The notes under the pieces: model-generated
The model's input: the letters and a program-made list of their open reading frames with translations, nothing else
What the model was told of the DNA's origin: nothing
The model's database searches: none
Position numbers and translations under genes: made by a program
NCBI RefSeq assembly: GCF_032854445.1
Contig: NC_088301.1
Location: forward strand, 6,186,044-6,250,043
Direction: 5' to 3'
Length of the DNA: 64,000 nucleotides
From: Liolophura sinensis
Lineage: Eukaryota > Mollusca > Polyplacophora > Chitonida > Chitonidae
Shown: positions 47,701-58,024 of the stretch, one piece after another
How positions within the stretch are numbered: position 1 is the stretch's first letter
Layout of the letters: each line of letters opens with the position of its first letter

Positions 47701-49437
47701 CCTCTCCGGCCGTAAGTGGGAAGGTCTGCCAGCAACCTGCGGATGGTCGTGGGTTTCCCCCGGGCTGTGCCCGGTTTCCATCCACCATAATGCTGGCCGC
47801 CGTCGTATAAGTGAAATATTCTTGAGTACGGCGTAAAACACCAATTAAATAAATAAATAAATAAATAAAAAACGATTTAGGCTTTATGCAATTGCCAAAT
47901 TCCGTCCTGAAAATCCAAACATGAGAGAAAATCGCCCTACTGATTTCTTTCTAAAAGATTTGAAATCAAAACTTTGAAAGTTTTCAAAATCACCTGGTCA
48001 TATGTTGATCATACGATACTTTTTCTGTATGCACAACTGTCACCTCATCCTTTTGCTAAAACGGACAAAGATGATCGTATATGGTCATTAAAATGGGTGT
48101 AATTTTCCCGGAATCCGTAATAATGCATTTACACCATACACGACTGCATTATACCTGTGTATTACACTTCACCTCATTAAAACAGTTCAATTTGGAAAAG
48201 AAACTTGCATTGAATCTTTACAAGAATAAATATACTCACATGCATGCGTTCGTATATCAGCCTTCATTGTCCAGCTTATAAAAAGGACAAATATCAGAGT
48301 CATTATTACAACCATGACCATCCGTCTCTGTCTGCAGACCGCAGAGTAAGGGATCCGACATGTTGTACAGAGCAGCGGCGAGTCTGTGATAAAGAAATAG
48401 AAAAGACTATCAACCAACGTAAATTTAAACTTGCCTAAGGATTGAAAGGTAAAGTTCATTTCACACGTTGGGATTTGTGGTTCATTTTGATTAGACAAGT
48501 CGAATTCGAACTGTCAGTTGAAAAAAGGACCAGTACTATTTCCTACGCCTTGTAGAATTAGACAAATCACATCCTGTAAAAACGGCTTGGGGAAATAGAG
48601 CTGGTGCTATTGCATTCCACTAGTCGATACGCGAAATGGGATCGTCTGAAAGAGGATTTGGAATAGAGTTTCGACCGGGAAGCAGCATTTAGTACAGTTT
48701 AGCGACGAATGCAAAACTTGAAAATATGTGCACAATAATAGCCAACTTATACTTGACATTGCCCACACACTGTATAATAAAGGGTACAGAATTGTGCACA
48801 GTGCAGCAAAGACATCCGGCATTCTGAGTTACGCTATTTATATGCCAAACCGGCGCTAATGCAACATTACATGTACGTGGGAGGTCTAAAAGCCTGTTGG
48901 CGGTTTTCGGTTTCTCTCGGCCTCTGCACGTTTCCTCCCACCATAATGCTGGCCCCCAGTGAAATATACTTTATCCTTGGTTAAGAGTTTTAAAGAACTG
49001 TTTTAACATGTAAAAACTCGACGCGAAAGGGGGACTTAGAGCTTTGAGAGACTTTCTTGGAATAAAAAGTTCATACATGTATGAACTCAAAAACGACGGG
49101 GTTTCTCAGCATTCACATATGTACATTTCATTTCCCCTGTGCAGATTTTCGCAAATTCTGGAACAGCTTGCGCTTAGGTACATTCAAAGTTAAGCCAGGC
49201 ATACATCTTTATACCTGAGTTTTACTATAAAATTATTGGAATTTTAGTCTAGGCTAAACTGCTAAAACATCTATGAACAATTGGGCCCGGACTCGTGTAA
49301 CGTTTCATAGTCTCAATATAAAGTACACACATTGTCACAATCTCACATTTACAAATGCATGTAATCGCCCTGAAAAATTGATCTTGTTTATTTTAATGCT
49401 GTGTAAAAGCTAACTTACTTTTAGAATCCTGATCCAT
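44012..49437 (-). CDS. Carbohydrate sulfotransferase, type II membrane, complete, 4 exons
   Basis: Exons 49437-49419, 48383-48240, 45680-45434 and 44768-44012 join in phases 1, 1, 2 to 1167 nt, 388 residues plus stop. A 27-residue cytosolic end (MDQDSK, later CRQRR) precedes a membrane helix at about 28-46. The catalytic domain has the 5'-phosphosulfate loop YFRSGSTL (about 90-97) and the 3'-phosphate motif IHLLRDPRG (about 231-239) of the Golgi carbohydrate 6-O-sulfotransferases (CHST1/3 group). It would transfer sulfate from PAPS to a sugar of a glycan in the Golgi lumen; the acceptor sugar cannot be told. Introns hold SINEs and a 70-bp minisatellite. Length is typical to slightly short for the family. 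AATAAA lies about 160 nt past the stop. Confidence 0.87.
44866..44942 (-). mobile_element. Family 1 SINE 3' fragment
   Basis: Antisense GATGTTTTACGCTGTACTC through GGGAGAAAATCGGGCAG; the next copy is inserted just beyond it. Confidence 0.8.
44955..45216 (-). mobile_element. Family 1 SINE, full length, 12-bp target duplication
   Basis: Antisense, from the AT-rich tail to CTGAGCCACGGAGGC. The target duplication GTACTATTTAAA is at 44943-44954 and 45217-45228. In the last sulfotransferase intron. Confidence 0.92.
45434..45680 (-). CDS. Sulfotransferase exon 3: stem and PAPS 5'-phosphosulfate loop
   Basis: Acceptor TTTATAG/ATAAAGC, donor AAATG/GTAATT, 247 nt, phase 1 to 2. It carries VLVLAYFRSGSTL and FYVFEPFHQ, the family signature. 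The inverted copy at 59355 shows the same exon start. Confidence 0.88.
45785..47575. repeat. Minisatellite of 70-bp period in sulfotransferase intron 2
   Basis: Regular 70-base units at 46250-46740 (TCGGATGTCTGTTCTTGTG at 46321, 46391, 46461 and on), with diverged units on both sides. Two SINEs interrupt or border it (45868, 47605). Its reverse complement matches the 64-bp array at 58310. Confidence 0.93.
45868..46126 (-). mobile_element. Family 1 SINE, full length
   Basis: Antisense, GGTGTTTTACGCCGTACTC to GACTGAGCCACGGAGGCC. Inserted inside the first units of the minisatellite. Confidence 0.92.
47605..47867 (+). mobile_element. Family 1 SINE, full length, 15-bp target duplication
   Basis: Head GCCTCCGTGACTCAGTCGG, body, tail CCAATTAAATAAATAAATAA. 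The target duplication AAAAACGATTTAGGC is at 47590-47604 and 47868-47882. The clearest copy for defining the family ends. Confidence 0.94.
48240..48383 (-). CDS. Sulfotransferase exon 2: cytosolic end and membrane anchor
   Basis: Acceptor with a pyrimidine tract ending TTTATCACAG, donor GCAT/GTGAGT, 144 nt, phase 1 to 1. It encodes CTTCRIPYSAVCRQRR, then the helix VMVVIMTLIFVLFIS. Confidence 0.82.
48868..48970 (+). mobile_element. Family 1 SINE remnant
   Basis: GTACGTGGGAGGTCT, TTTCCTCCCACCATAATGCT and GTGAAATA in sense order, with deletions. Confidence 0.6.
49419..49437 (-). CDS. Sulfotransferase exon 1 (start codon)
   Basis: ATG at 49437, six codons (MDQDSK) and donor AAAA/GTAAGT, phase 1. 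Chosen because exon 2 has a strong acceptor and no upstream Met of its own before the helix. A start at Met 28 inside exon 2 would leave no cytosolic part. Confidence 0.65.
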
Positions 49438-50189
49438 CTTTAACTACTGTTCGTCTGCCTCAAGAAGTTAAAACCTCACATCTCAGCCGTCGGAAGTTTC
49501 TCTCTATTTCTCAATGAAGCTTAACTTTGGATATACTGGATCCGTTATCATGTATACCTATTTCTGCGAGACCCTCCCAGCCATATACAGGTCTACTATT
49601 GGTCACACATGTAAAACTAAATAAACACACGGAACTAAATAGATAAAATGTAACCGACAGCTGAGACACTCATACATACGCAAATGAAAATGCACAACAG
49701 ACCTCAGTGCGTACTCATTTGCATCCAGTGCGTACTCGACAGTCGCTTGAAGAAAATGAGAAATAGTCTCAGTCTGTGTGTACACTGGAATTACTTTAGG
49801 CGAGATAAGTTCGCCATGTTCTTATAGGGTATGATTTAAAAAAAAAAGAATGTCGATGTATTTGAACTTCAAATAAGTTAGATGACTGTAATTTTTGTCG
49901 TAACTGAAAATAAAGTATAAACTGATGGCCAAAAGAAACTTTACAAAGAGTTGAAAACAATTTATTTTGTCAAAGCAAAAAACAGGGTGACTAAAGTTTA
50001 ATATGTTGAAAAGACCAATGACTTTAGATATTGAAAGTCATGAGTAAGAACGGACAAAGCAGCCCTCAAATCATTTTACAAGTGAACAAACAGAGCAGGG
50101 GTAGAAAAATAGCTATTCCTTCTTGGTTAACAATGGGCAGTGTATACAAAAAGTTGATTATTTTTAAAATCAGTCGATTTCAAAACCAA

Positions 50190-51644
50190 TCAATGTCGCA
50201 TGTGGCCATCCCTTGTTTCAATGCATGCAAAAACTCTCGGACGCATAGAAAAAGCCAGTGCTCTGATGAGATGACGTGGGATTCGTTGCCATTCATCTTG
50301 GAAAGCTATCGCCAATTCTTGTCGATTGGCTACAAAATGTGGCCGTTGTCTTACTCGACGACCCATGATATCCCAAAGTTGTTCTATGGGGGACATATCT
50401 GGGTAATGTGCAGGCCAAGGCAAGACCTTGACGTCATTGGCGTCCAGGGAGTTCAGCACAACTCGAGCTGTATTGGGTCTGGCGCTGTCATGCTGGTACA
50501 GGACACTACGTGGCTGTTGTTGAAGGAATGGCAGAACAGGACGTAGAATTTCATCCAGGTAACGTTGAGCTGTTAGGTTCCCGTAGATGATGACCAGTGG
50601 TGCCGTTCCTCTCCACAAATCCCAGCCCACAGCATCACGCTGACGCCGCCAAACAGTACCACCTCCTGGACGCATGATGCAGCCGTTCGTTTGCCTCTTC
50701 GACAGTAAACTCGCTGTATATCATCGGCTCGGAACAGGCAGAAGTGGCTTTCATCCGTGAAAACAACACGTTACCAATCACGTCGCTGCCAACAGCGAAA
50801 AATTCGAGCCCATCGCAACATCTGGCGACAATGTTCGGGTGTCAACAACTGCCCTCTGAATGGTCTATAGGCCCTAATTCCGTGAGCCATGAGTCTCCTG
50901 GACACGGTCTGCCGACTGACCCGGTGACCGAAGGCATTGATTGACGATGACGTCACTGCCAGGCAGTACTACCTCAGGTGTAAGTTCCGCAGGTATCCGT
51001 CTTCTCCTGGCGTAGTTGGCCACAGACCCCCATTAGTTTTCCATAAGCGACAATGTTAACGTTCAGAGCTGTAGCTCATTCCCAAACATTCCGTGGCGAT
51101 TAAGCTTTGGTGCATACCTGGCCCAGCCTGTGAGAAAGAAGCCATAAAAATCTTGACATAGGCTGACCGTCAAAATCTGGACCTTTCTATGCCGGCTGCT
51201 GGGAGGGGTGCTCCGCAGCGCAAAGGGACGTCACTCGCAGCCTCATCACCACCTGTCTCCTTTTGTCCTCTCGCCCAGAATTTCAGTCTTTTACCATTAA
51301 AACTCATACTTGCCCAAAGCTTAGACACTATCCACCATTTTGATACCAAGCATGCACCTGTACACCAAAAACGGCAGGCTGACAGAAAAGACTTTACATC
51401 CTAAAATACACAGAATTACATTCGTCTCTACCGAAAAACGGAAGTTGTTATGGGGGTCTGTGTCCAGTTACCCTAGGTTTGCATGTTCTTAGCCTGTCCG
51501 ATGTCTGCCCTGTCTGTCTGTAACGTTGCATCAAGTCTGACACAGTTACACGAGAGCAGCCGAAGGTCCTTGCAATGTGGGCATGGGTGGCTCCCACGGA
51601 TGCCATACCTAGGGCCCTCTCGCGTTAATCTGGAGTCAGTGGAG
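50190..51644 (-). pseudogene. Tc1-like transposase, broken
   Basis: The N-terminal helix-turn-helix part is at 51640-51480 (RERALGMASVGATHAHIART, then FGCSRVTVSDLMQRY). Middle pieces are at 50956-50771 (SRQTVSRRLMAHGIRAYRP) and the DDE part at 50675-50190 (YQHDSARPNTARVV, PWPAHYPDMSPIEQLWD). A stop near the start, frameshifts and an insertion make it inactive. Plus-strand frames here are shadows. Confidence 0.9.
51015..51468. mobile_element. MITE-like insertion inside the Tc1 transposase
   Basis: Inverted ends (GGCCACAGACCCCCAT at 51018 against GGACACAGACCCCCAT from the other side), TA at 51013-51014 and 51469-51470. It splits the transposase between its helix-turn-helix and middle parts. 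No coding capacity. Confidence 0.65.
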
Positions 51645-52398
51645 TGTTATGTGCATGACTGCCGTCAGTTTCTAAATTTAGCTTGCCACTGTTTACATAC
51701 GCTAAGTTCAGCGCCTGCTGTCTGCCTCTACCTTAGAATATTCCAGAATGCGCTTAGTTCGGTGCCTGTTTATTTACATCAAGTGTTCAGGAATTTTCTT
51801 ATTCTAGACAATTCCACCAGGCTATATAAGACCTATGAAACCAGGTCAAAAGGAGAGAACAGAGAAAGGAGAATTATTGAGAGTTTGGATGCTTTTGCTG
51901 TGTATTACATTAGTAGGCCTTTTGTGCTGACTTTTGGTGTCTTTATAGCCTCTGGCTTTGTTATATCCTCCGAGCACTTGTTCAGTCTGAACTTGTATGT
52001 TTAATTTGTGCTCTTGTATACACAGTGCTTATTAGTACACGGACCCTGTCTGTGGAATTTTGTGTATATTTCGTCATACACTCAGTTATACTGTGGATTT
52101 TCCCTCTTGTGAATTTGCGTCTGAGCATTTATGCCTGTGTGGTATATATTGTGGAATATATGCGTCCGTTTGGACTTGACACAGTAAGTACTTTAGTATT
52201 TGTATAGATACTGCTATCCTTTCTTGTTAAACTTAAGTACTTTAGTATTTGTATAAGTCTTATTATCTGTTCTTGTTAAAGCTAATAAATTGTTGTAAAA
52301 TAAAATCTGCTGGTTTTGGTTACTTTTTTGTGTGGCCAAACTGTCGTGTATTTCGAACAAGCCATCTCTTCATAATACAGACAGTCTGGGTCGTAACA
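51645..52398 (+). mobile_element. Solo LTR inside the Tc1-like element
   Basis: Starts TGTTATGTGC, ends CGTAACA, 4-bp target duplication GGAG at 51641-51644 and 52399-52402. It contains GCTATATAAGACC (51822) and AATAAA (52284), the layout of a retroviral-type LTR. Taking it out rejoins the region of the transposase start codon to its helix-turn-helix. A 4-bp duplication fits some Ty3/gypsy lineages. No internal region remains. Confidence 0.78.
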
Positions 52399-52684
52399 GG
52401 AGGCATTACTTTGGTGGTTTTTAGTGAGTGTGCAAGTCCAGCACACTGTGTGTAACATTTTTATACACATATTACATGTGCAGCTGCGGCCATCCATGGG
52501 TCACGTGATTTTTCAACCTTCTTCGTTGTCGTAAAACAAATTCGTGTGGGCGTATATAACGCTTGTCACACATGGGAATATGCTTCATGCAATGTTTTCC
52601 TACAATAATTTGGTATTAATTTGTTGAAAAGGCTGGTTAAATTTAACTCACGGAATAGTAAATTTTCTTTTGGCCGTCAGTTTA

Positions 52685-53480
52685 TATACCGAACTCATAC
52701 AAATCATCAATTGGCACATGCATACATCCCTGAATAAAATGGCAACATCACGTCACGGATGACATCACACAGCGGATGTGAAGTCTCACTGAAATCATAA
52801 AACTCTTGTGTTTATATATATTTGTACGGAGCTTGCTCTCTGTCCTAACATGCAAACATGGGAATATAATTCTTGTAAAGCGAAATCCCGCTTCTCAATG
52901 TAAATTTTATTCAAAATGATAGGACTGATACGTGAACACGAGTCTACCCGATAATCTGCAATTCTCGCTCTAAAACGTGATTTCGCCTTACCTGACTGAT
53001 ACGTCTAAAAGTATCAAAACATTCTCAACCGTTTTCTAAAGGCGAAAAGTTGGCTGTAAGCTATGGTTGTGCGAAAGTTCCATAGTACATTAAGTAGCCT
53101 GCAGCGTTGGGTTCGATGATGATAGCTCTTAAAATAACTCTTTCAGTGTAAAAGTCGAAAGGGGAGTGGGCAGGAGGTTGCGCGAAACTGGTCTCTTGTT
53201 CCCAGTAAGCACATCGATGATGTAATTTCTAAACATGTCTGATCACTGATCGGAAATATGCGTGAAACAGAGGTGTCATTAGGATATATAATATAGACTC
53301 AAATATGATTTTGTTTTTTCATGTTTTTTTTCTATAACATTCCTCATTTCCCTTAAAACCATAATCTTTGTTTTAGATTTCCTTTTCATACATATCGCTT
53401 AATCAAAAGCCCGCATTTAATGAAAGTAAATTGCCGATTGGACCGTATTGTCTAAAAACAAAGAAAACACAAGGCAAACT
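52685..53480. other. No gene seen
   Basis: AT-rich without open frames or recognised repeats. Confidence 0.4.
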
Positions 53481-53494
53481 TCGTGATGTTTTAC

Positions 53495-53765
53495 TTAACT
53501 GCCTCGGTGGCCTTAAGGTTAGAGCGTCCGCTTCGAAATCGAGAAAACAGAGATCAAATCTGCGTAGGGTCTTACCAAACGCTTTTAAAATACTGGGGTT
53601 TTTTTTCCCTGTCTCGCTTGGCTTTCAACACTCAGAGGTTATAGCAAGGAAACAGGGCTGATTGGCCCTGTATCAGAATAGTGTGATTTCTGGCGGCATG
53701 GCCTCAAGAAGACACAGTGTATTTAAACATACCTAATGACTCGTATGACTGAAAAAGGTAGAGAA
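53495..53765 (+). mobile_element. Family 2 SINE with tRNA-like head
   Basis: CTGCCTCGGTGGCCTTAAGG and AGAGCGTCCGCTTCGAAATC look like a tRNA head; the end has GGCGGCATGGCCTC, CACAGTGTATTTAAAC and GACTGAAAAAGG as in the copy at 42455. Confidence 0.7.
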
Positions 53766-55200
53766 AACATAAAAAATTACATGTTCAGATGAAAGAGGGC
53801 GAAAAGTTTGTCGTAAATGTGGTTTTCAACATTTTTTTTTTCGATTTTTCCTTAAAGAGAGAAGGACGCTTGAAAATAATGTTTGTATGGTGGGTTTTTG
53901 GGACCGTCTTTTGGTGAATAATATTATACACGAGGACGTAACACATGTTTAGTAAACATATTTTCACAAGAATTTTGCCTTTTCAGCTAACAAATGTGTT
54001 CAGCCTAGATTTTGATCACATTTATATTTTTAATATATTCATAAATATTATCATGATTCAGATTAAATGCATATGTTTTGGACATAAACAGCAATTTACT
54101 AAACTATAAATTTATTACACATGCATCGCATCGTTATTTAGAATGTTATAATGCAACGGCGATGAATACAAAAATGTGGTCCCAAAAATATATACAAAAA
54201 TATTTAAAAATGACCTTTTCTCATGAAAACAAAAAGTCGAAAAAAACATATTTTCAAATACGGTTTGACCCTGTTTCATCTGATTCCGGCATAGTTTTCA
54301 TATTTTCTTCTCCTTTAGCATGACGTTACAGCCTAAACATTCATTCTTTCATTCGTGATAATTATAAAAATGTGATAAGTATAGCGTATGAAGAAAATTT
54401 GATGAGAATTTTTATTATTCCTTTATCCCTGTGTTGTATAGCGCGGCACTCAAGAATTTATCACTTATACGACACATTTATTTATTGTATTGTTATTTTA
54501 TGCCGCTGTTTTAAAACTAAAACAGTAAAACCCACGACCGCGGGCCTTCCGACGTATACGGCCGATTTGCTGGTGTAAGCTATAAGCCTACCTACACAGG
54601 GATATGTATAAGGGGTGGAATACGTCCGAGTGCAATACTGCAAAAAAGTGTATCATCATAGGTGCTTAGTCGAGGAGATTCCACATTTGTTTCACGACTA
54701 TATACAACAGTACTGCCGCCAACTTTGTAGGGTTATAATGAACAAAATACTTCAATATTGGTCATCAATGCTTTGGTCTCACTCTCTGTGCTAAGTTCAA
54801 GCTTATATACAGTACCATTGCCGCACGATTCCAGCCCCAAATTAATCAAGGGGACCTCCAAATATTTAAATCTAACACATAAGACTTCCGTCTATAGGCG
54901 GGGAGAGGTGGAGGTGTCGGAATGGAGGAGGAGAAAGGCGAAGATTGTCGAGCGTTGCCGACAAGTTCATCGATGATATAACTTTCAAAACTTTCCGTTT
55001 ATTAACAGATAAAACATACCTCAAACACAGATGTGCTTTTTTTTCACTTTTCGGAATAACTTTTTTATTTCCCATTGAAGTTACTTTCACATATGCTTTA
55101 ATGACTTGCAGACTGGATGGTATTATCGTAAATGAAAGAAAACATAACGCAATTTTCTTGATGCTTAATAAACTGACAAGATTAGCTCATGAAAAAAAAA
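53766..55200. other. No gene seen; one SINE remnant
   Basis: Only a diverged family 1 piece at about 54440-54570 (GGCACTCAAGAATTTATCAC, CCCACGACCGCGGGC). Confidence 0.4.
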
Positions 55201-55221
55201 TTTAATGTATGTATGTATGTA

Positions 55222-55515
55222 TGGGTTTTATGTTGTACTTAGCAATGTCTCAGTCATTAGGTGAATGTAAATAAGCTGCATTCTTGTCGCTGCCGCAAAT
55301 GAAGTATCATAACACCAGACGTGATACTCCGCCCAGTAACATTATACTGACATGAGGCCAACCAATTTTTAAAGTTTTTAGAATGGCCTGAGCGGGGTTC
55401 GAGTGAGTTTGAGTGAGAGAGCGAGTGAATGCTTGGGGTTTAACGTCGTACTAAACAATTGTTCAGTCTTATGACAACGAAGGAATCCTTAAAGTGCACG
55501 CAATGTGCCTCCTTC
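55222..55515 (-). mobile_element. Two family 2 SINE fragments, head to tail
   Basis: A diverged piece at 55222-55400 (TTATGTTGTACTTAGCAATG, CATTATACTGACATGAGGCC) followed by a new antisense copy from about 55405 (GCTTGGGGTTTAACGTCG) that stops soon after CGGATTTTCACCACTC. Confidence 0.7.
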
Positions 55516-56035
55516 TCGCAGGACGGATTTTCACCACTCTTTTATCTAGTGCCGCCCTGTATTTCAGGGAGATTCCATGGGTCTGTACATGGGAGATTGT
55601 GACAATGTGTGTACTTTATACTGAGACTATGAAGTATGATCAAACGAATCCAACGTTTGTGAAACGTCGGACAATGCAGGAGTAAGCATGGAGTAACTCT
55701 GTTGAGAAAGTCAAGAAACTTTTATTCTAATCACATGTGAATGTTAGTCCACAAAGGCTTCCGGTATGCTCGAATATGTTCCTAATGGCGATACGATTAC
55801 AACCACTGAAATGCGTATACCTATACATTTTTCAATACAGAATAACACTGTTGTTTTTCGTCATTTGGGTTCAGATGACTTTATTCTATACTTTTTCCAA
55901 GAAAAGCAAACAAAAACAACTATGGGCATAAAATGAGAAGTCGGCTGTTCGTGTCAGGTTTTATATATGTTAAAATGGTTATTTAAAACTTTTGACAAAG
56001 AGAAAGAATGAAATTTTGGGGCATCCGAAAATGTA

Positions 56036-56350
56036 AATATTTGGTTTTACGTCGTACTTAACAATATAACAATGAGGAGTCATTAGGCGTGTGTTCATAT
56101 ACTGTGTCAGCTTGTGGCAGGGCGAGTCCATGCCGCCAAGGGTTCTGCCGCCAATGCTACTTGACATGACATCCAACCCAGTCACATTATACTGACACTA
56201 AGCCAACCAGTCTTGATTAATAGATCTAACTTCTCAGTGCTGAGCGCCAAGCGGGGCAGCCACAAGTTCCATTTTTAAAATCTTTGGTGTGACACCACCA
56301 GGGTTTGATCCCAGCCATGCAGTCTAACCATTAAATCCATCCTGACATGA
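56036..56350 (-). mobile_element. Family 2 SINE, diverged
   Basis: Antisense GGTTTTACGTCGTACTTAAC, GTCACATTATACTGACAC and a head ending GGTTTGATCCCAGCC. Confidence 0.7.
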
Positions 56351-56379
56351 GTATCTTCAGGTATCATCTACCACATGCA

Positions 56380-56610
56380 CGCCGATTCCACAAAGCCACT
56401 TTTTACTTAAGTCAAAAATTATTACCTCATCACAATGCTTTCTTTTTGGTTCTGGAAATTTTGATATATTTATCTGAAGATATCATTGATTAGATGGTAT
56501 TATCTACTACAGACCGATTCCACAAAGCCACTTCTCACTTAAGTAAGGTTTTATTACGCTTTCTTTATGGTTCTGGAAGTTGAAATTTAGTGCATTTGTC
56601 TGAAGATAAC
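56380..56610. repeat. Two direct copies, about 135 bases apart
   Basis: CCGATTCCACAAAGCCACTT occurs near 56383 and 56515, each followed by TTACTTAAGT-like text and GGTTCTGGAA.TT. Confidence 0.7.
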
Positions 56611-56616
56611 ATTACT

Positions 56617-56671
56617 GCGTGGAGGCTTCTGGGTCATTACGCTGTGCCAATCAACTGAACCACGGAGGCCG
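56617..56671 (-). mobile_element. Family 1 SINE head fragment
   Basis: GCTTCTGGGTCATTACGCTG and AACTGAACCACGGAGGCC, the antisense tRNA-like head only. Confidence 0.7.
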
Positions 56672-57483
56672 CAAACACGCTTTAAGATCGTTCATCAAAA
56701 TAAAGAAATAATTTAGTCGCACTGAGCCCACAAAATTAATTTTCAAGCCGCAGTATTAGGGATTGTCCTGTATTGCTCTCTGAGGATTTAGACCAAGGAG
56801 ATTGTTCACAAACGCCAACCTGTAGCTGTTCATCTAGCTGTTTTTGCAGCCTTTTCAAATAAATTCAAATAATGGTATGTTTCTTTTTGTTTGTTTTTTT
56901 TTCCAGTTGTGCAAATATAAAATTACATATAACTATTACCAAGTTATGCTTCAGTTAGGAATTACATTATTAAATCCAGAGAGAGTAATTCTGCTGAGCA
57001 ATGGGACAGCATTCTCGAATCCTTTTTTTTTTTTTTTTTGGCATGTTTGGCATTGAATTAGTGAATGTCAAAATGTTTATCAGGTACCTGAACACAGGTC
57101 TGGCGAAGTTATTAGAATCAGTATACACTTAGATCGCTGCTGTTTGTACTATAACCGACACACAGAACTGACATGGAGTGCGGCTGGTTCAACAGTAAAA
57201 TGGACTTGATTGATTGGTTTACCGACCGTGTGTTGCCATGGGAGCCCACGATCTAGTTTCTGAAAATTCACGCATGTAGGAGATTGGGAATAAGAAAATG
57301 ACGAACAGAACCCCGATTTTACCAGGCTTTACAGCACTTCTCGCCATTTTCTTTTCAGAGCAAATAAATTCCTACAGGATCCTTCGAAAAAGCAATAAAA
57401 AGATTGTAAAATGTATTCTGCTATTATGAAAGCAATATTCTGTCATATTCAACAGTATATTTTGTCTCTTCTATCATTCATTC

Positions 57484-57548
57484 GTTTTATGCTGTACTCC
57501 AGAATATTTCACTTATACGATGGCGGCCAGCATTATGGTGGGAGGTAT
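57484..57548 (-). mobile_element. Family 1 SINE 3' fragment
   Basis: TTTTATGCTGTACTCCAG through GGCGGCCAGCATTATGGTGG. Confidence 0.75.
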
Positions 57549-57699
57549 ATTTCGTTAGTCTAAGACAATTTTTATGTTGAATTAACAGGAGATATGTGTT
57601 GTATTGAACACATTAATCTGCTGCAATAACAGAATACATCACCCAGAAAACAGACTTTTGAATTTAACCGATTTTTTTTTTCTTTTTGGAGAGTAAACT

Positions 57700-57890
57700 G
57701 CTTTTGGTACGATTTGTCGTATCGATTCATCGAGTGGAAATAGGACAAGCATTATTTCTTTTGGCTTACTCACACCATGCGATTTGTCGTATCGACTAGG
57801 GTTGAATGGAAATAGGACAAGATCTATTCCCTTTTCCGTGCTCACATCATGTGATTTGCCGAATTCTATAAGACGTATAAAATAACTTTG
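57700..57890 (+). repeat. 70-bp direct repeat, 2.5 copies
   Basis: CGATTTGTCGTATCGA at about 57710 and 57779, a third partial near 57851. The reverse complement resembles 48500-48640 upstream of sulfotransferase exon 2, so this is the outer part of the inverted duplication. Confidence 0.75.
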
Positions 57891-58024
57891 GTTCTATTTT
57901 CCTTCAACCAGTTGAATTTGAATTTCATTCTAAAAATTGCATCGTGCGAAAGAGGCTTTTTAAGTCAGTGTCAATTAGGTGAAACATTCGTCCGCTGAAA
58001 GTATTTTCTATTTTTTTATTATGG

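Larger units (their letters stand above)
49920..52682 (-). mobile_element. Tc1-like DNA transposon, decayed, with two nested insertions
   Basis: Inverted ends: AACTGATGGCCAAAAGAAAC at 49920 and its near complement at 52682, next to TA on both sides. Minus-strand transposase remains lie inside. Subtracting the 454-bp insert (51015-51468) and the solo LTR (51645-52398) leaves about 1.55 kb, the normal size for the group. Confidence 0.88.

Noticed and set aside
50031-50546. 171-residue plus-strand open frame
   Set aside because: Shadow of the Tc1-like transposase DDE domain on the minus strand.
51483-52004. 173-residue plus-strand open frame
   Set aside because: Spans the complement of the transposase start and the solo LTR; no protein motif.
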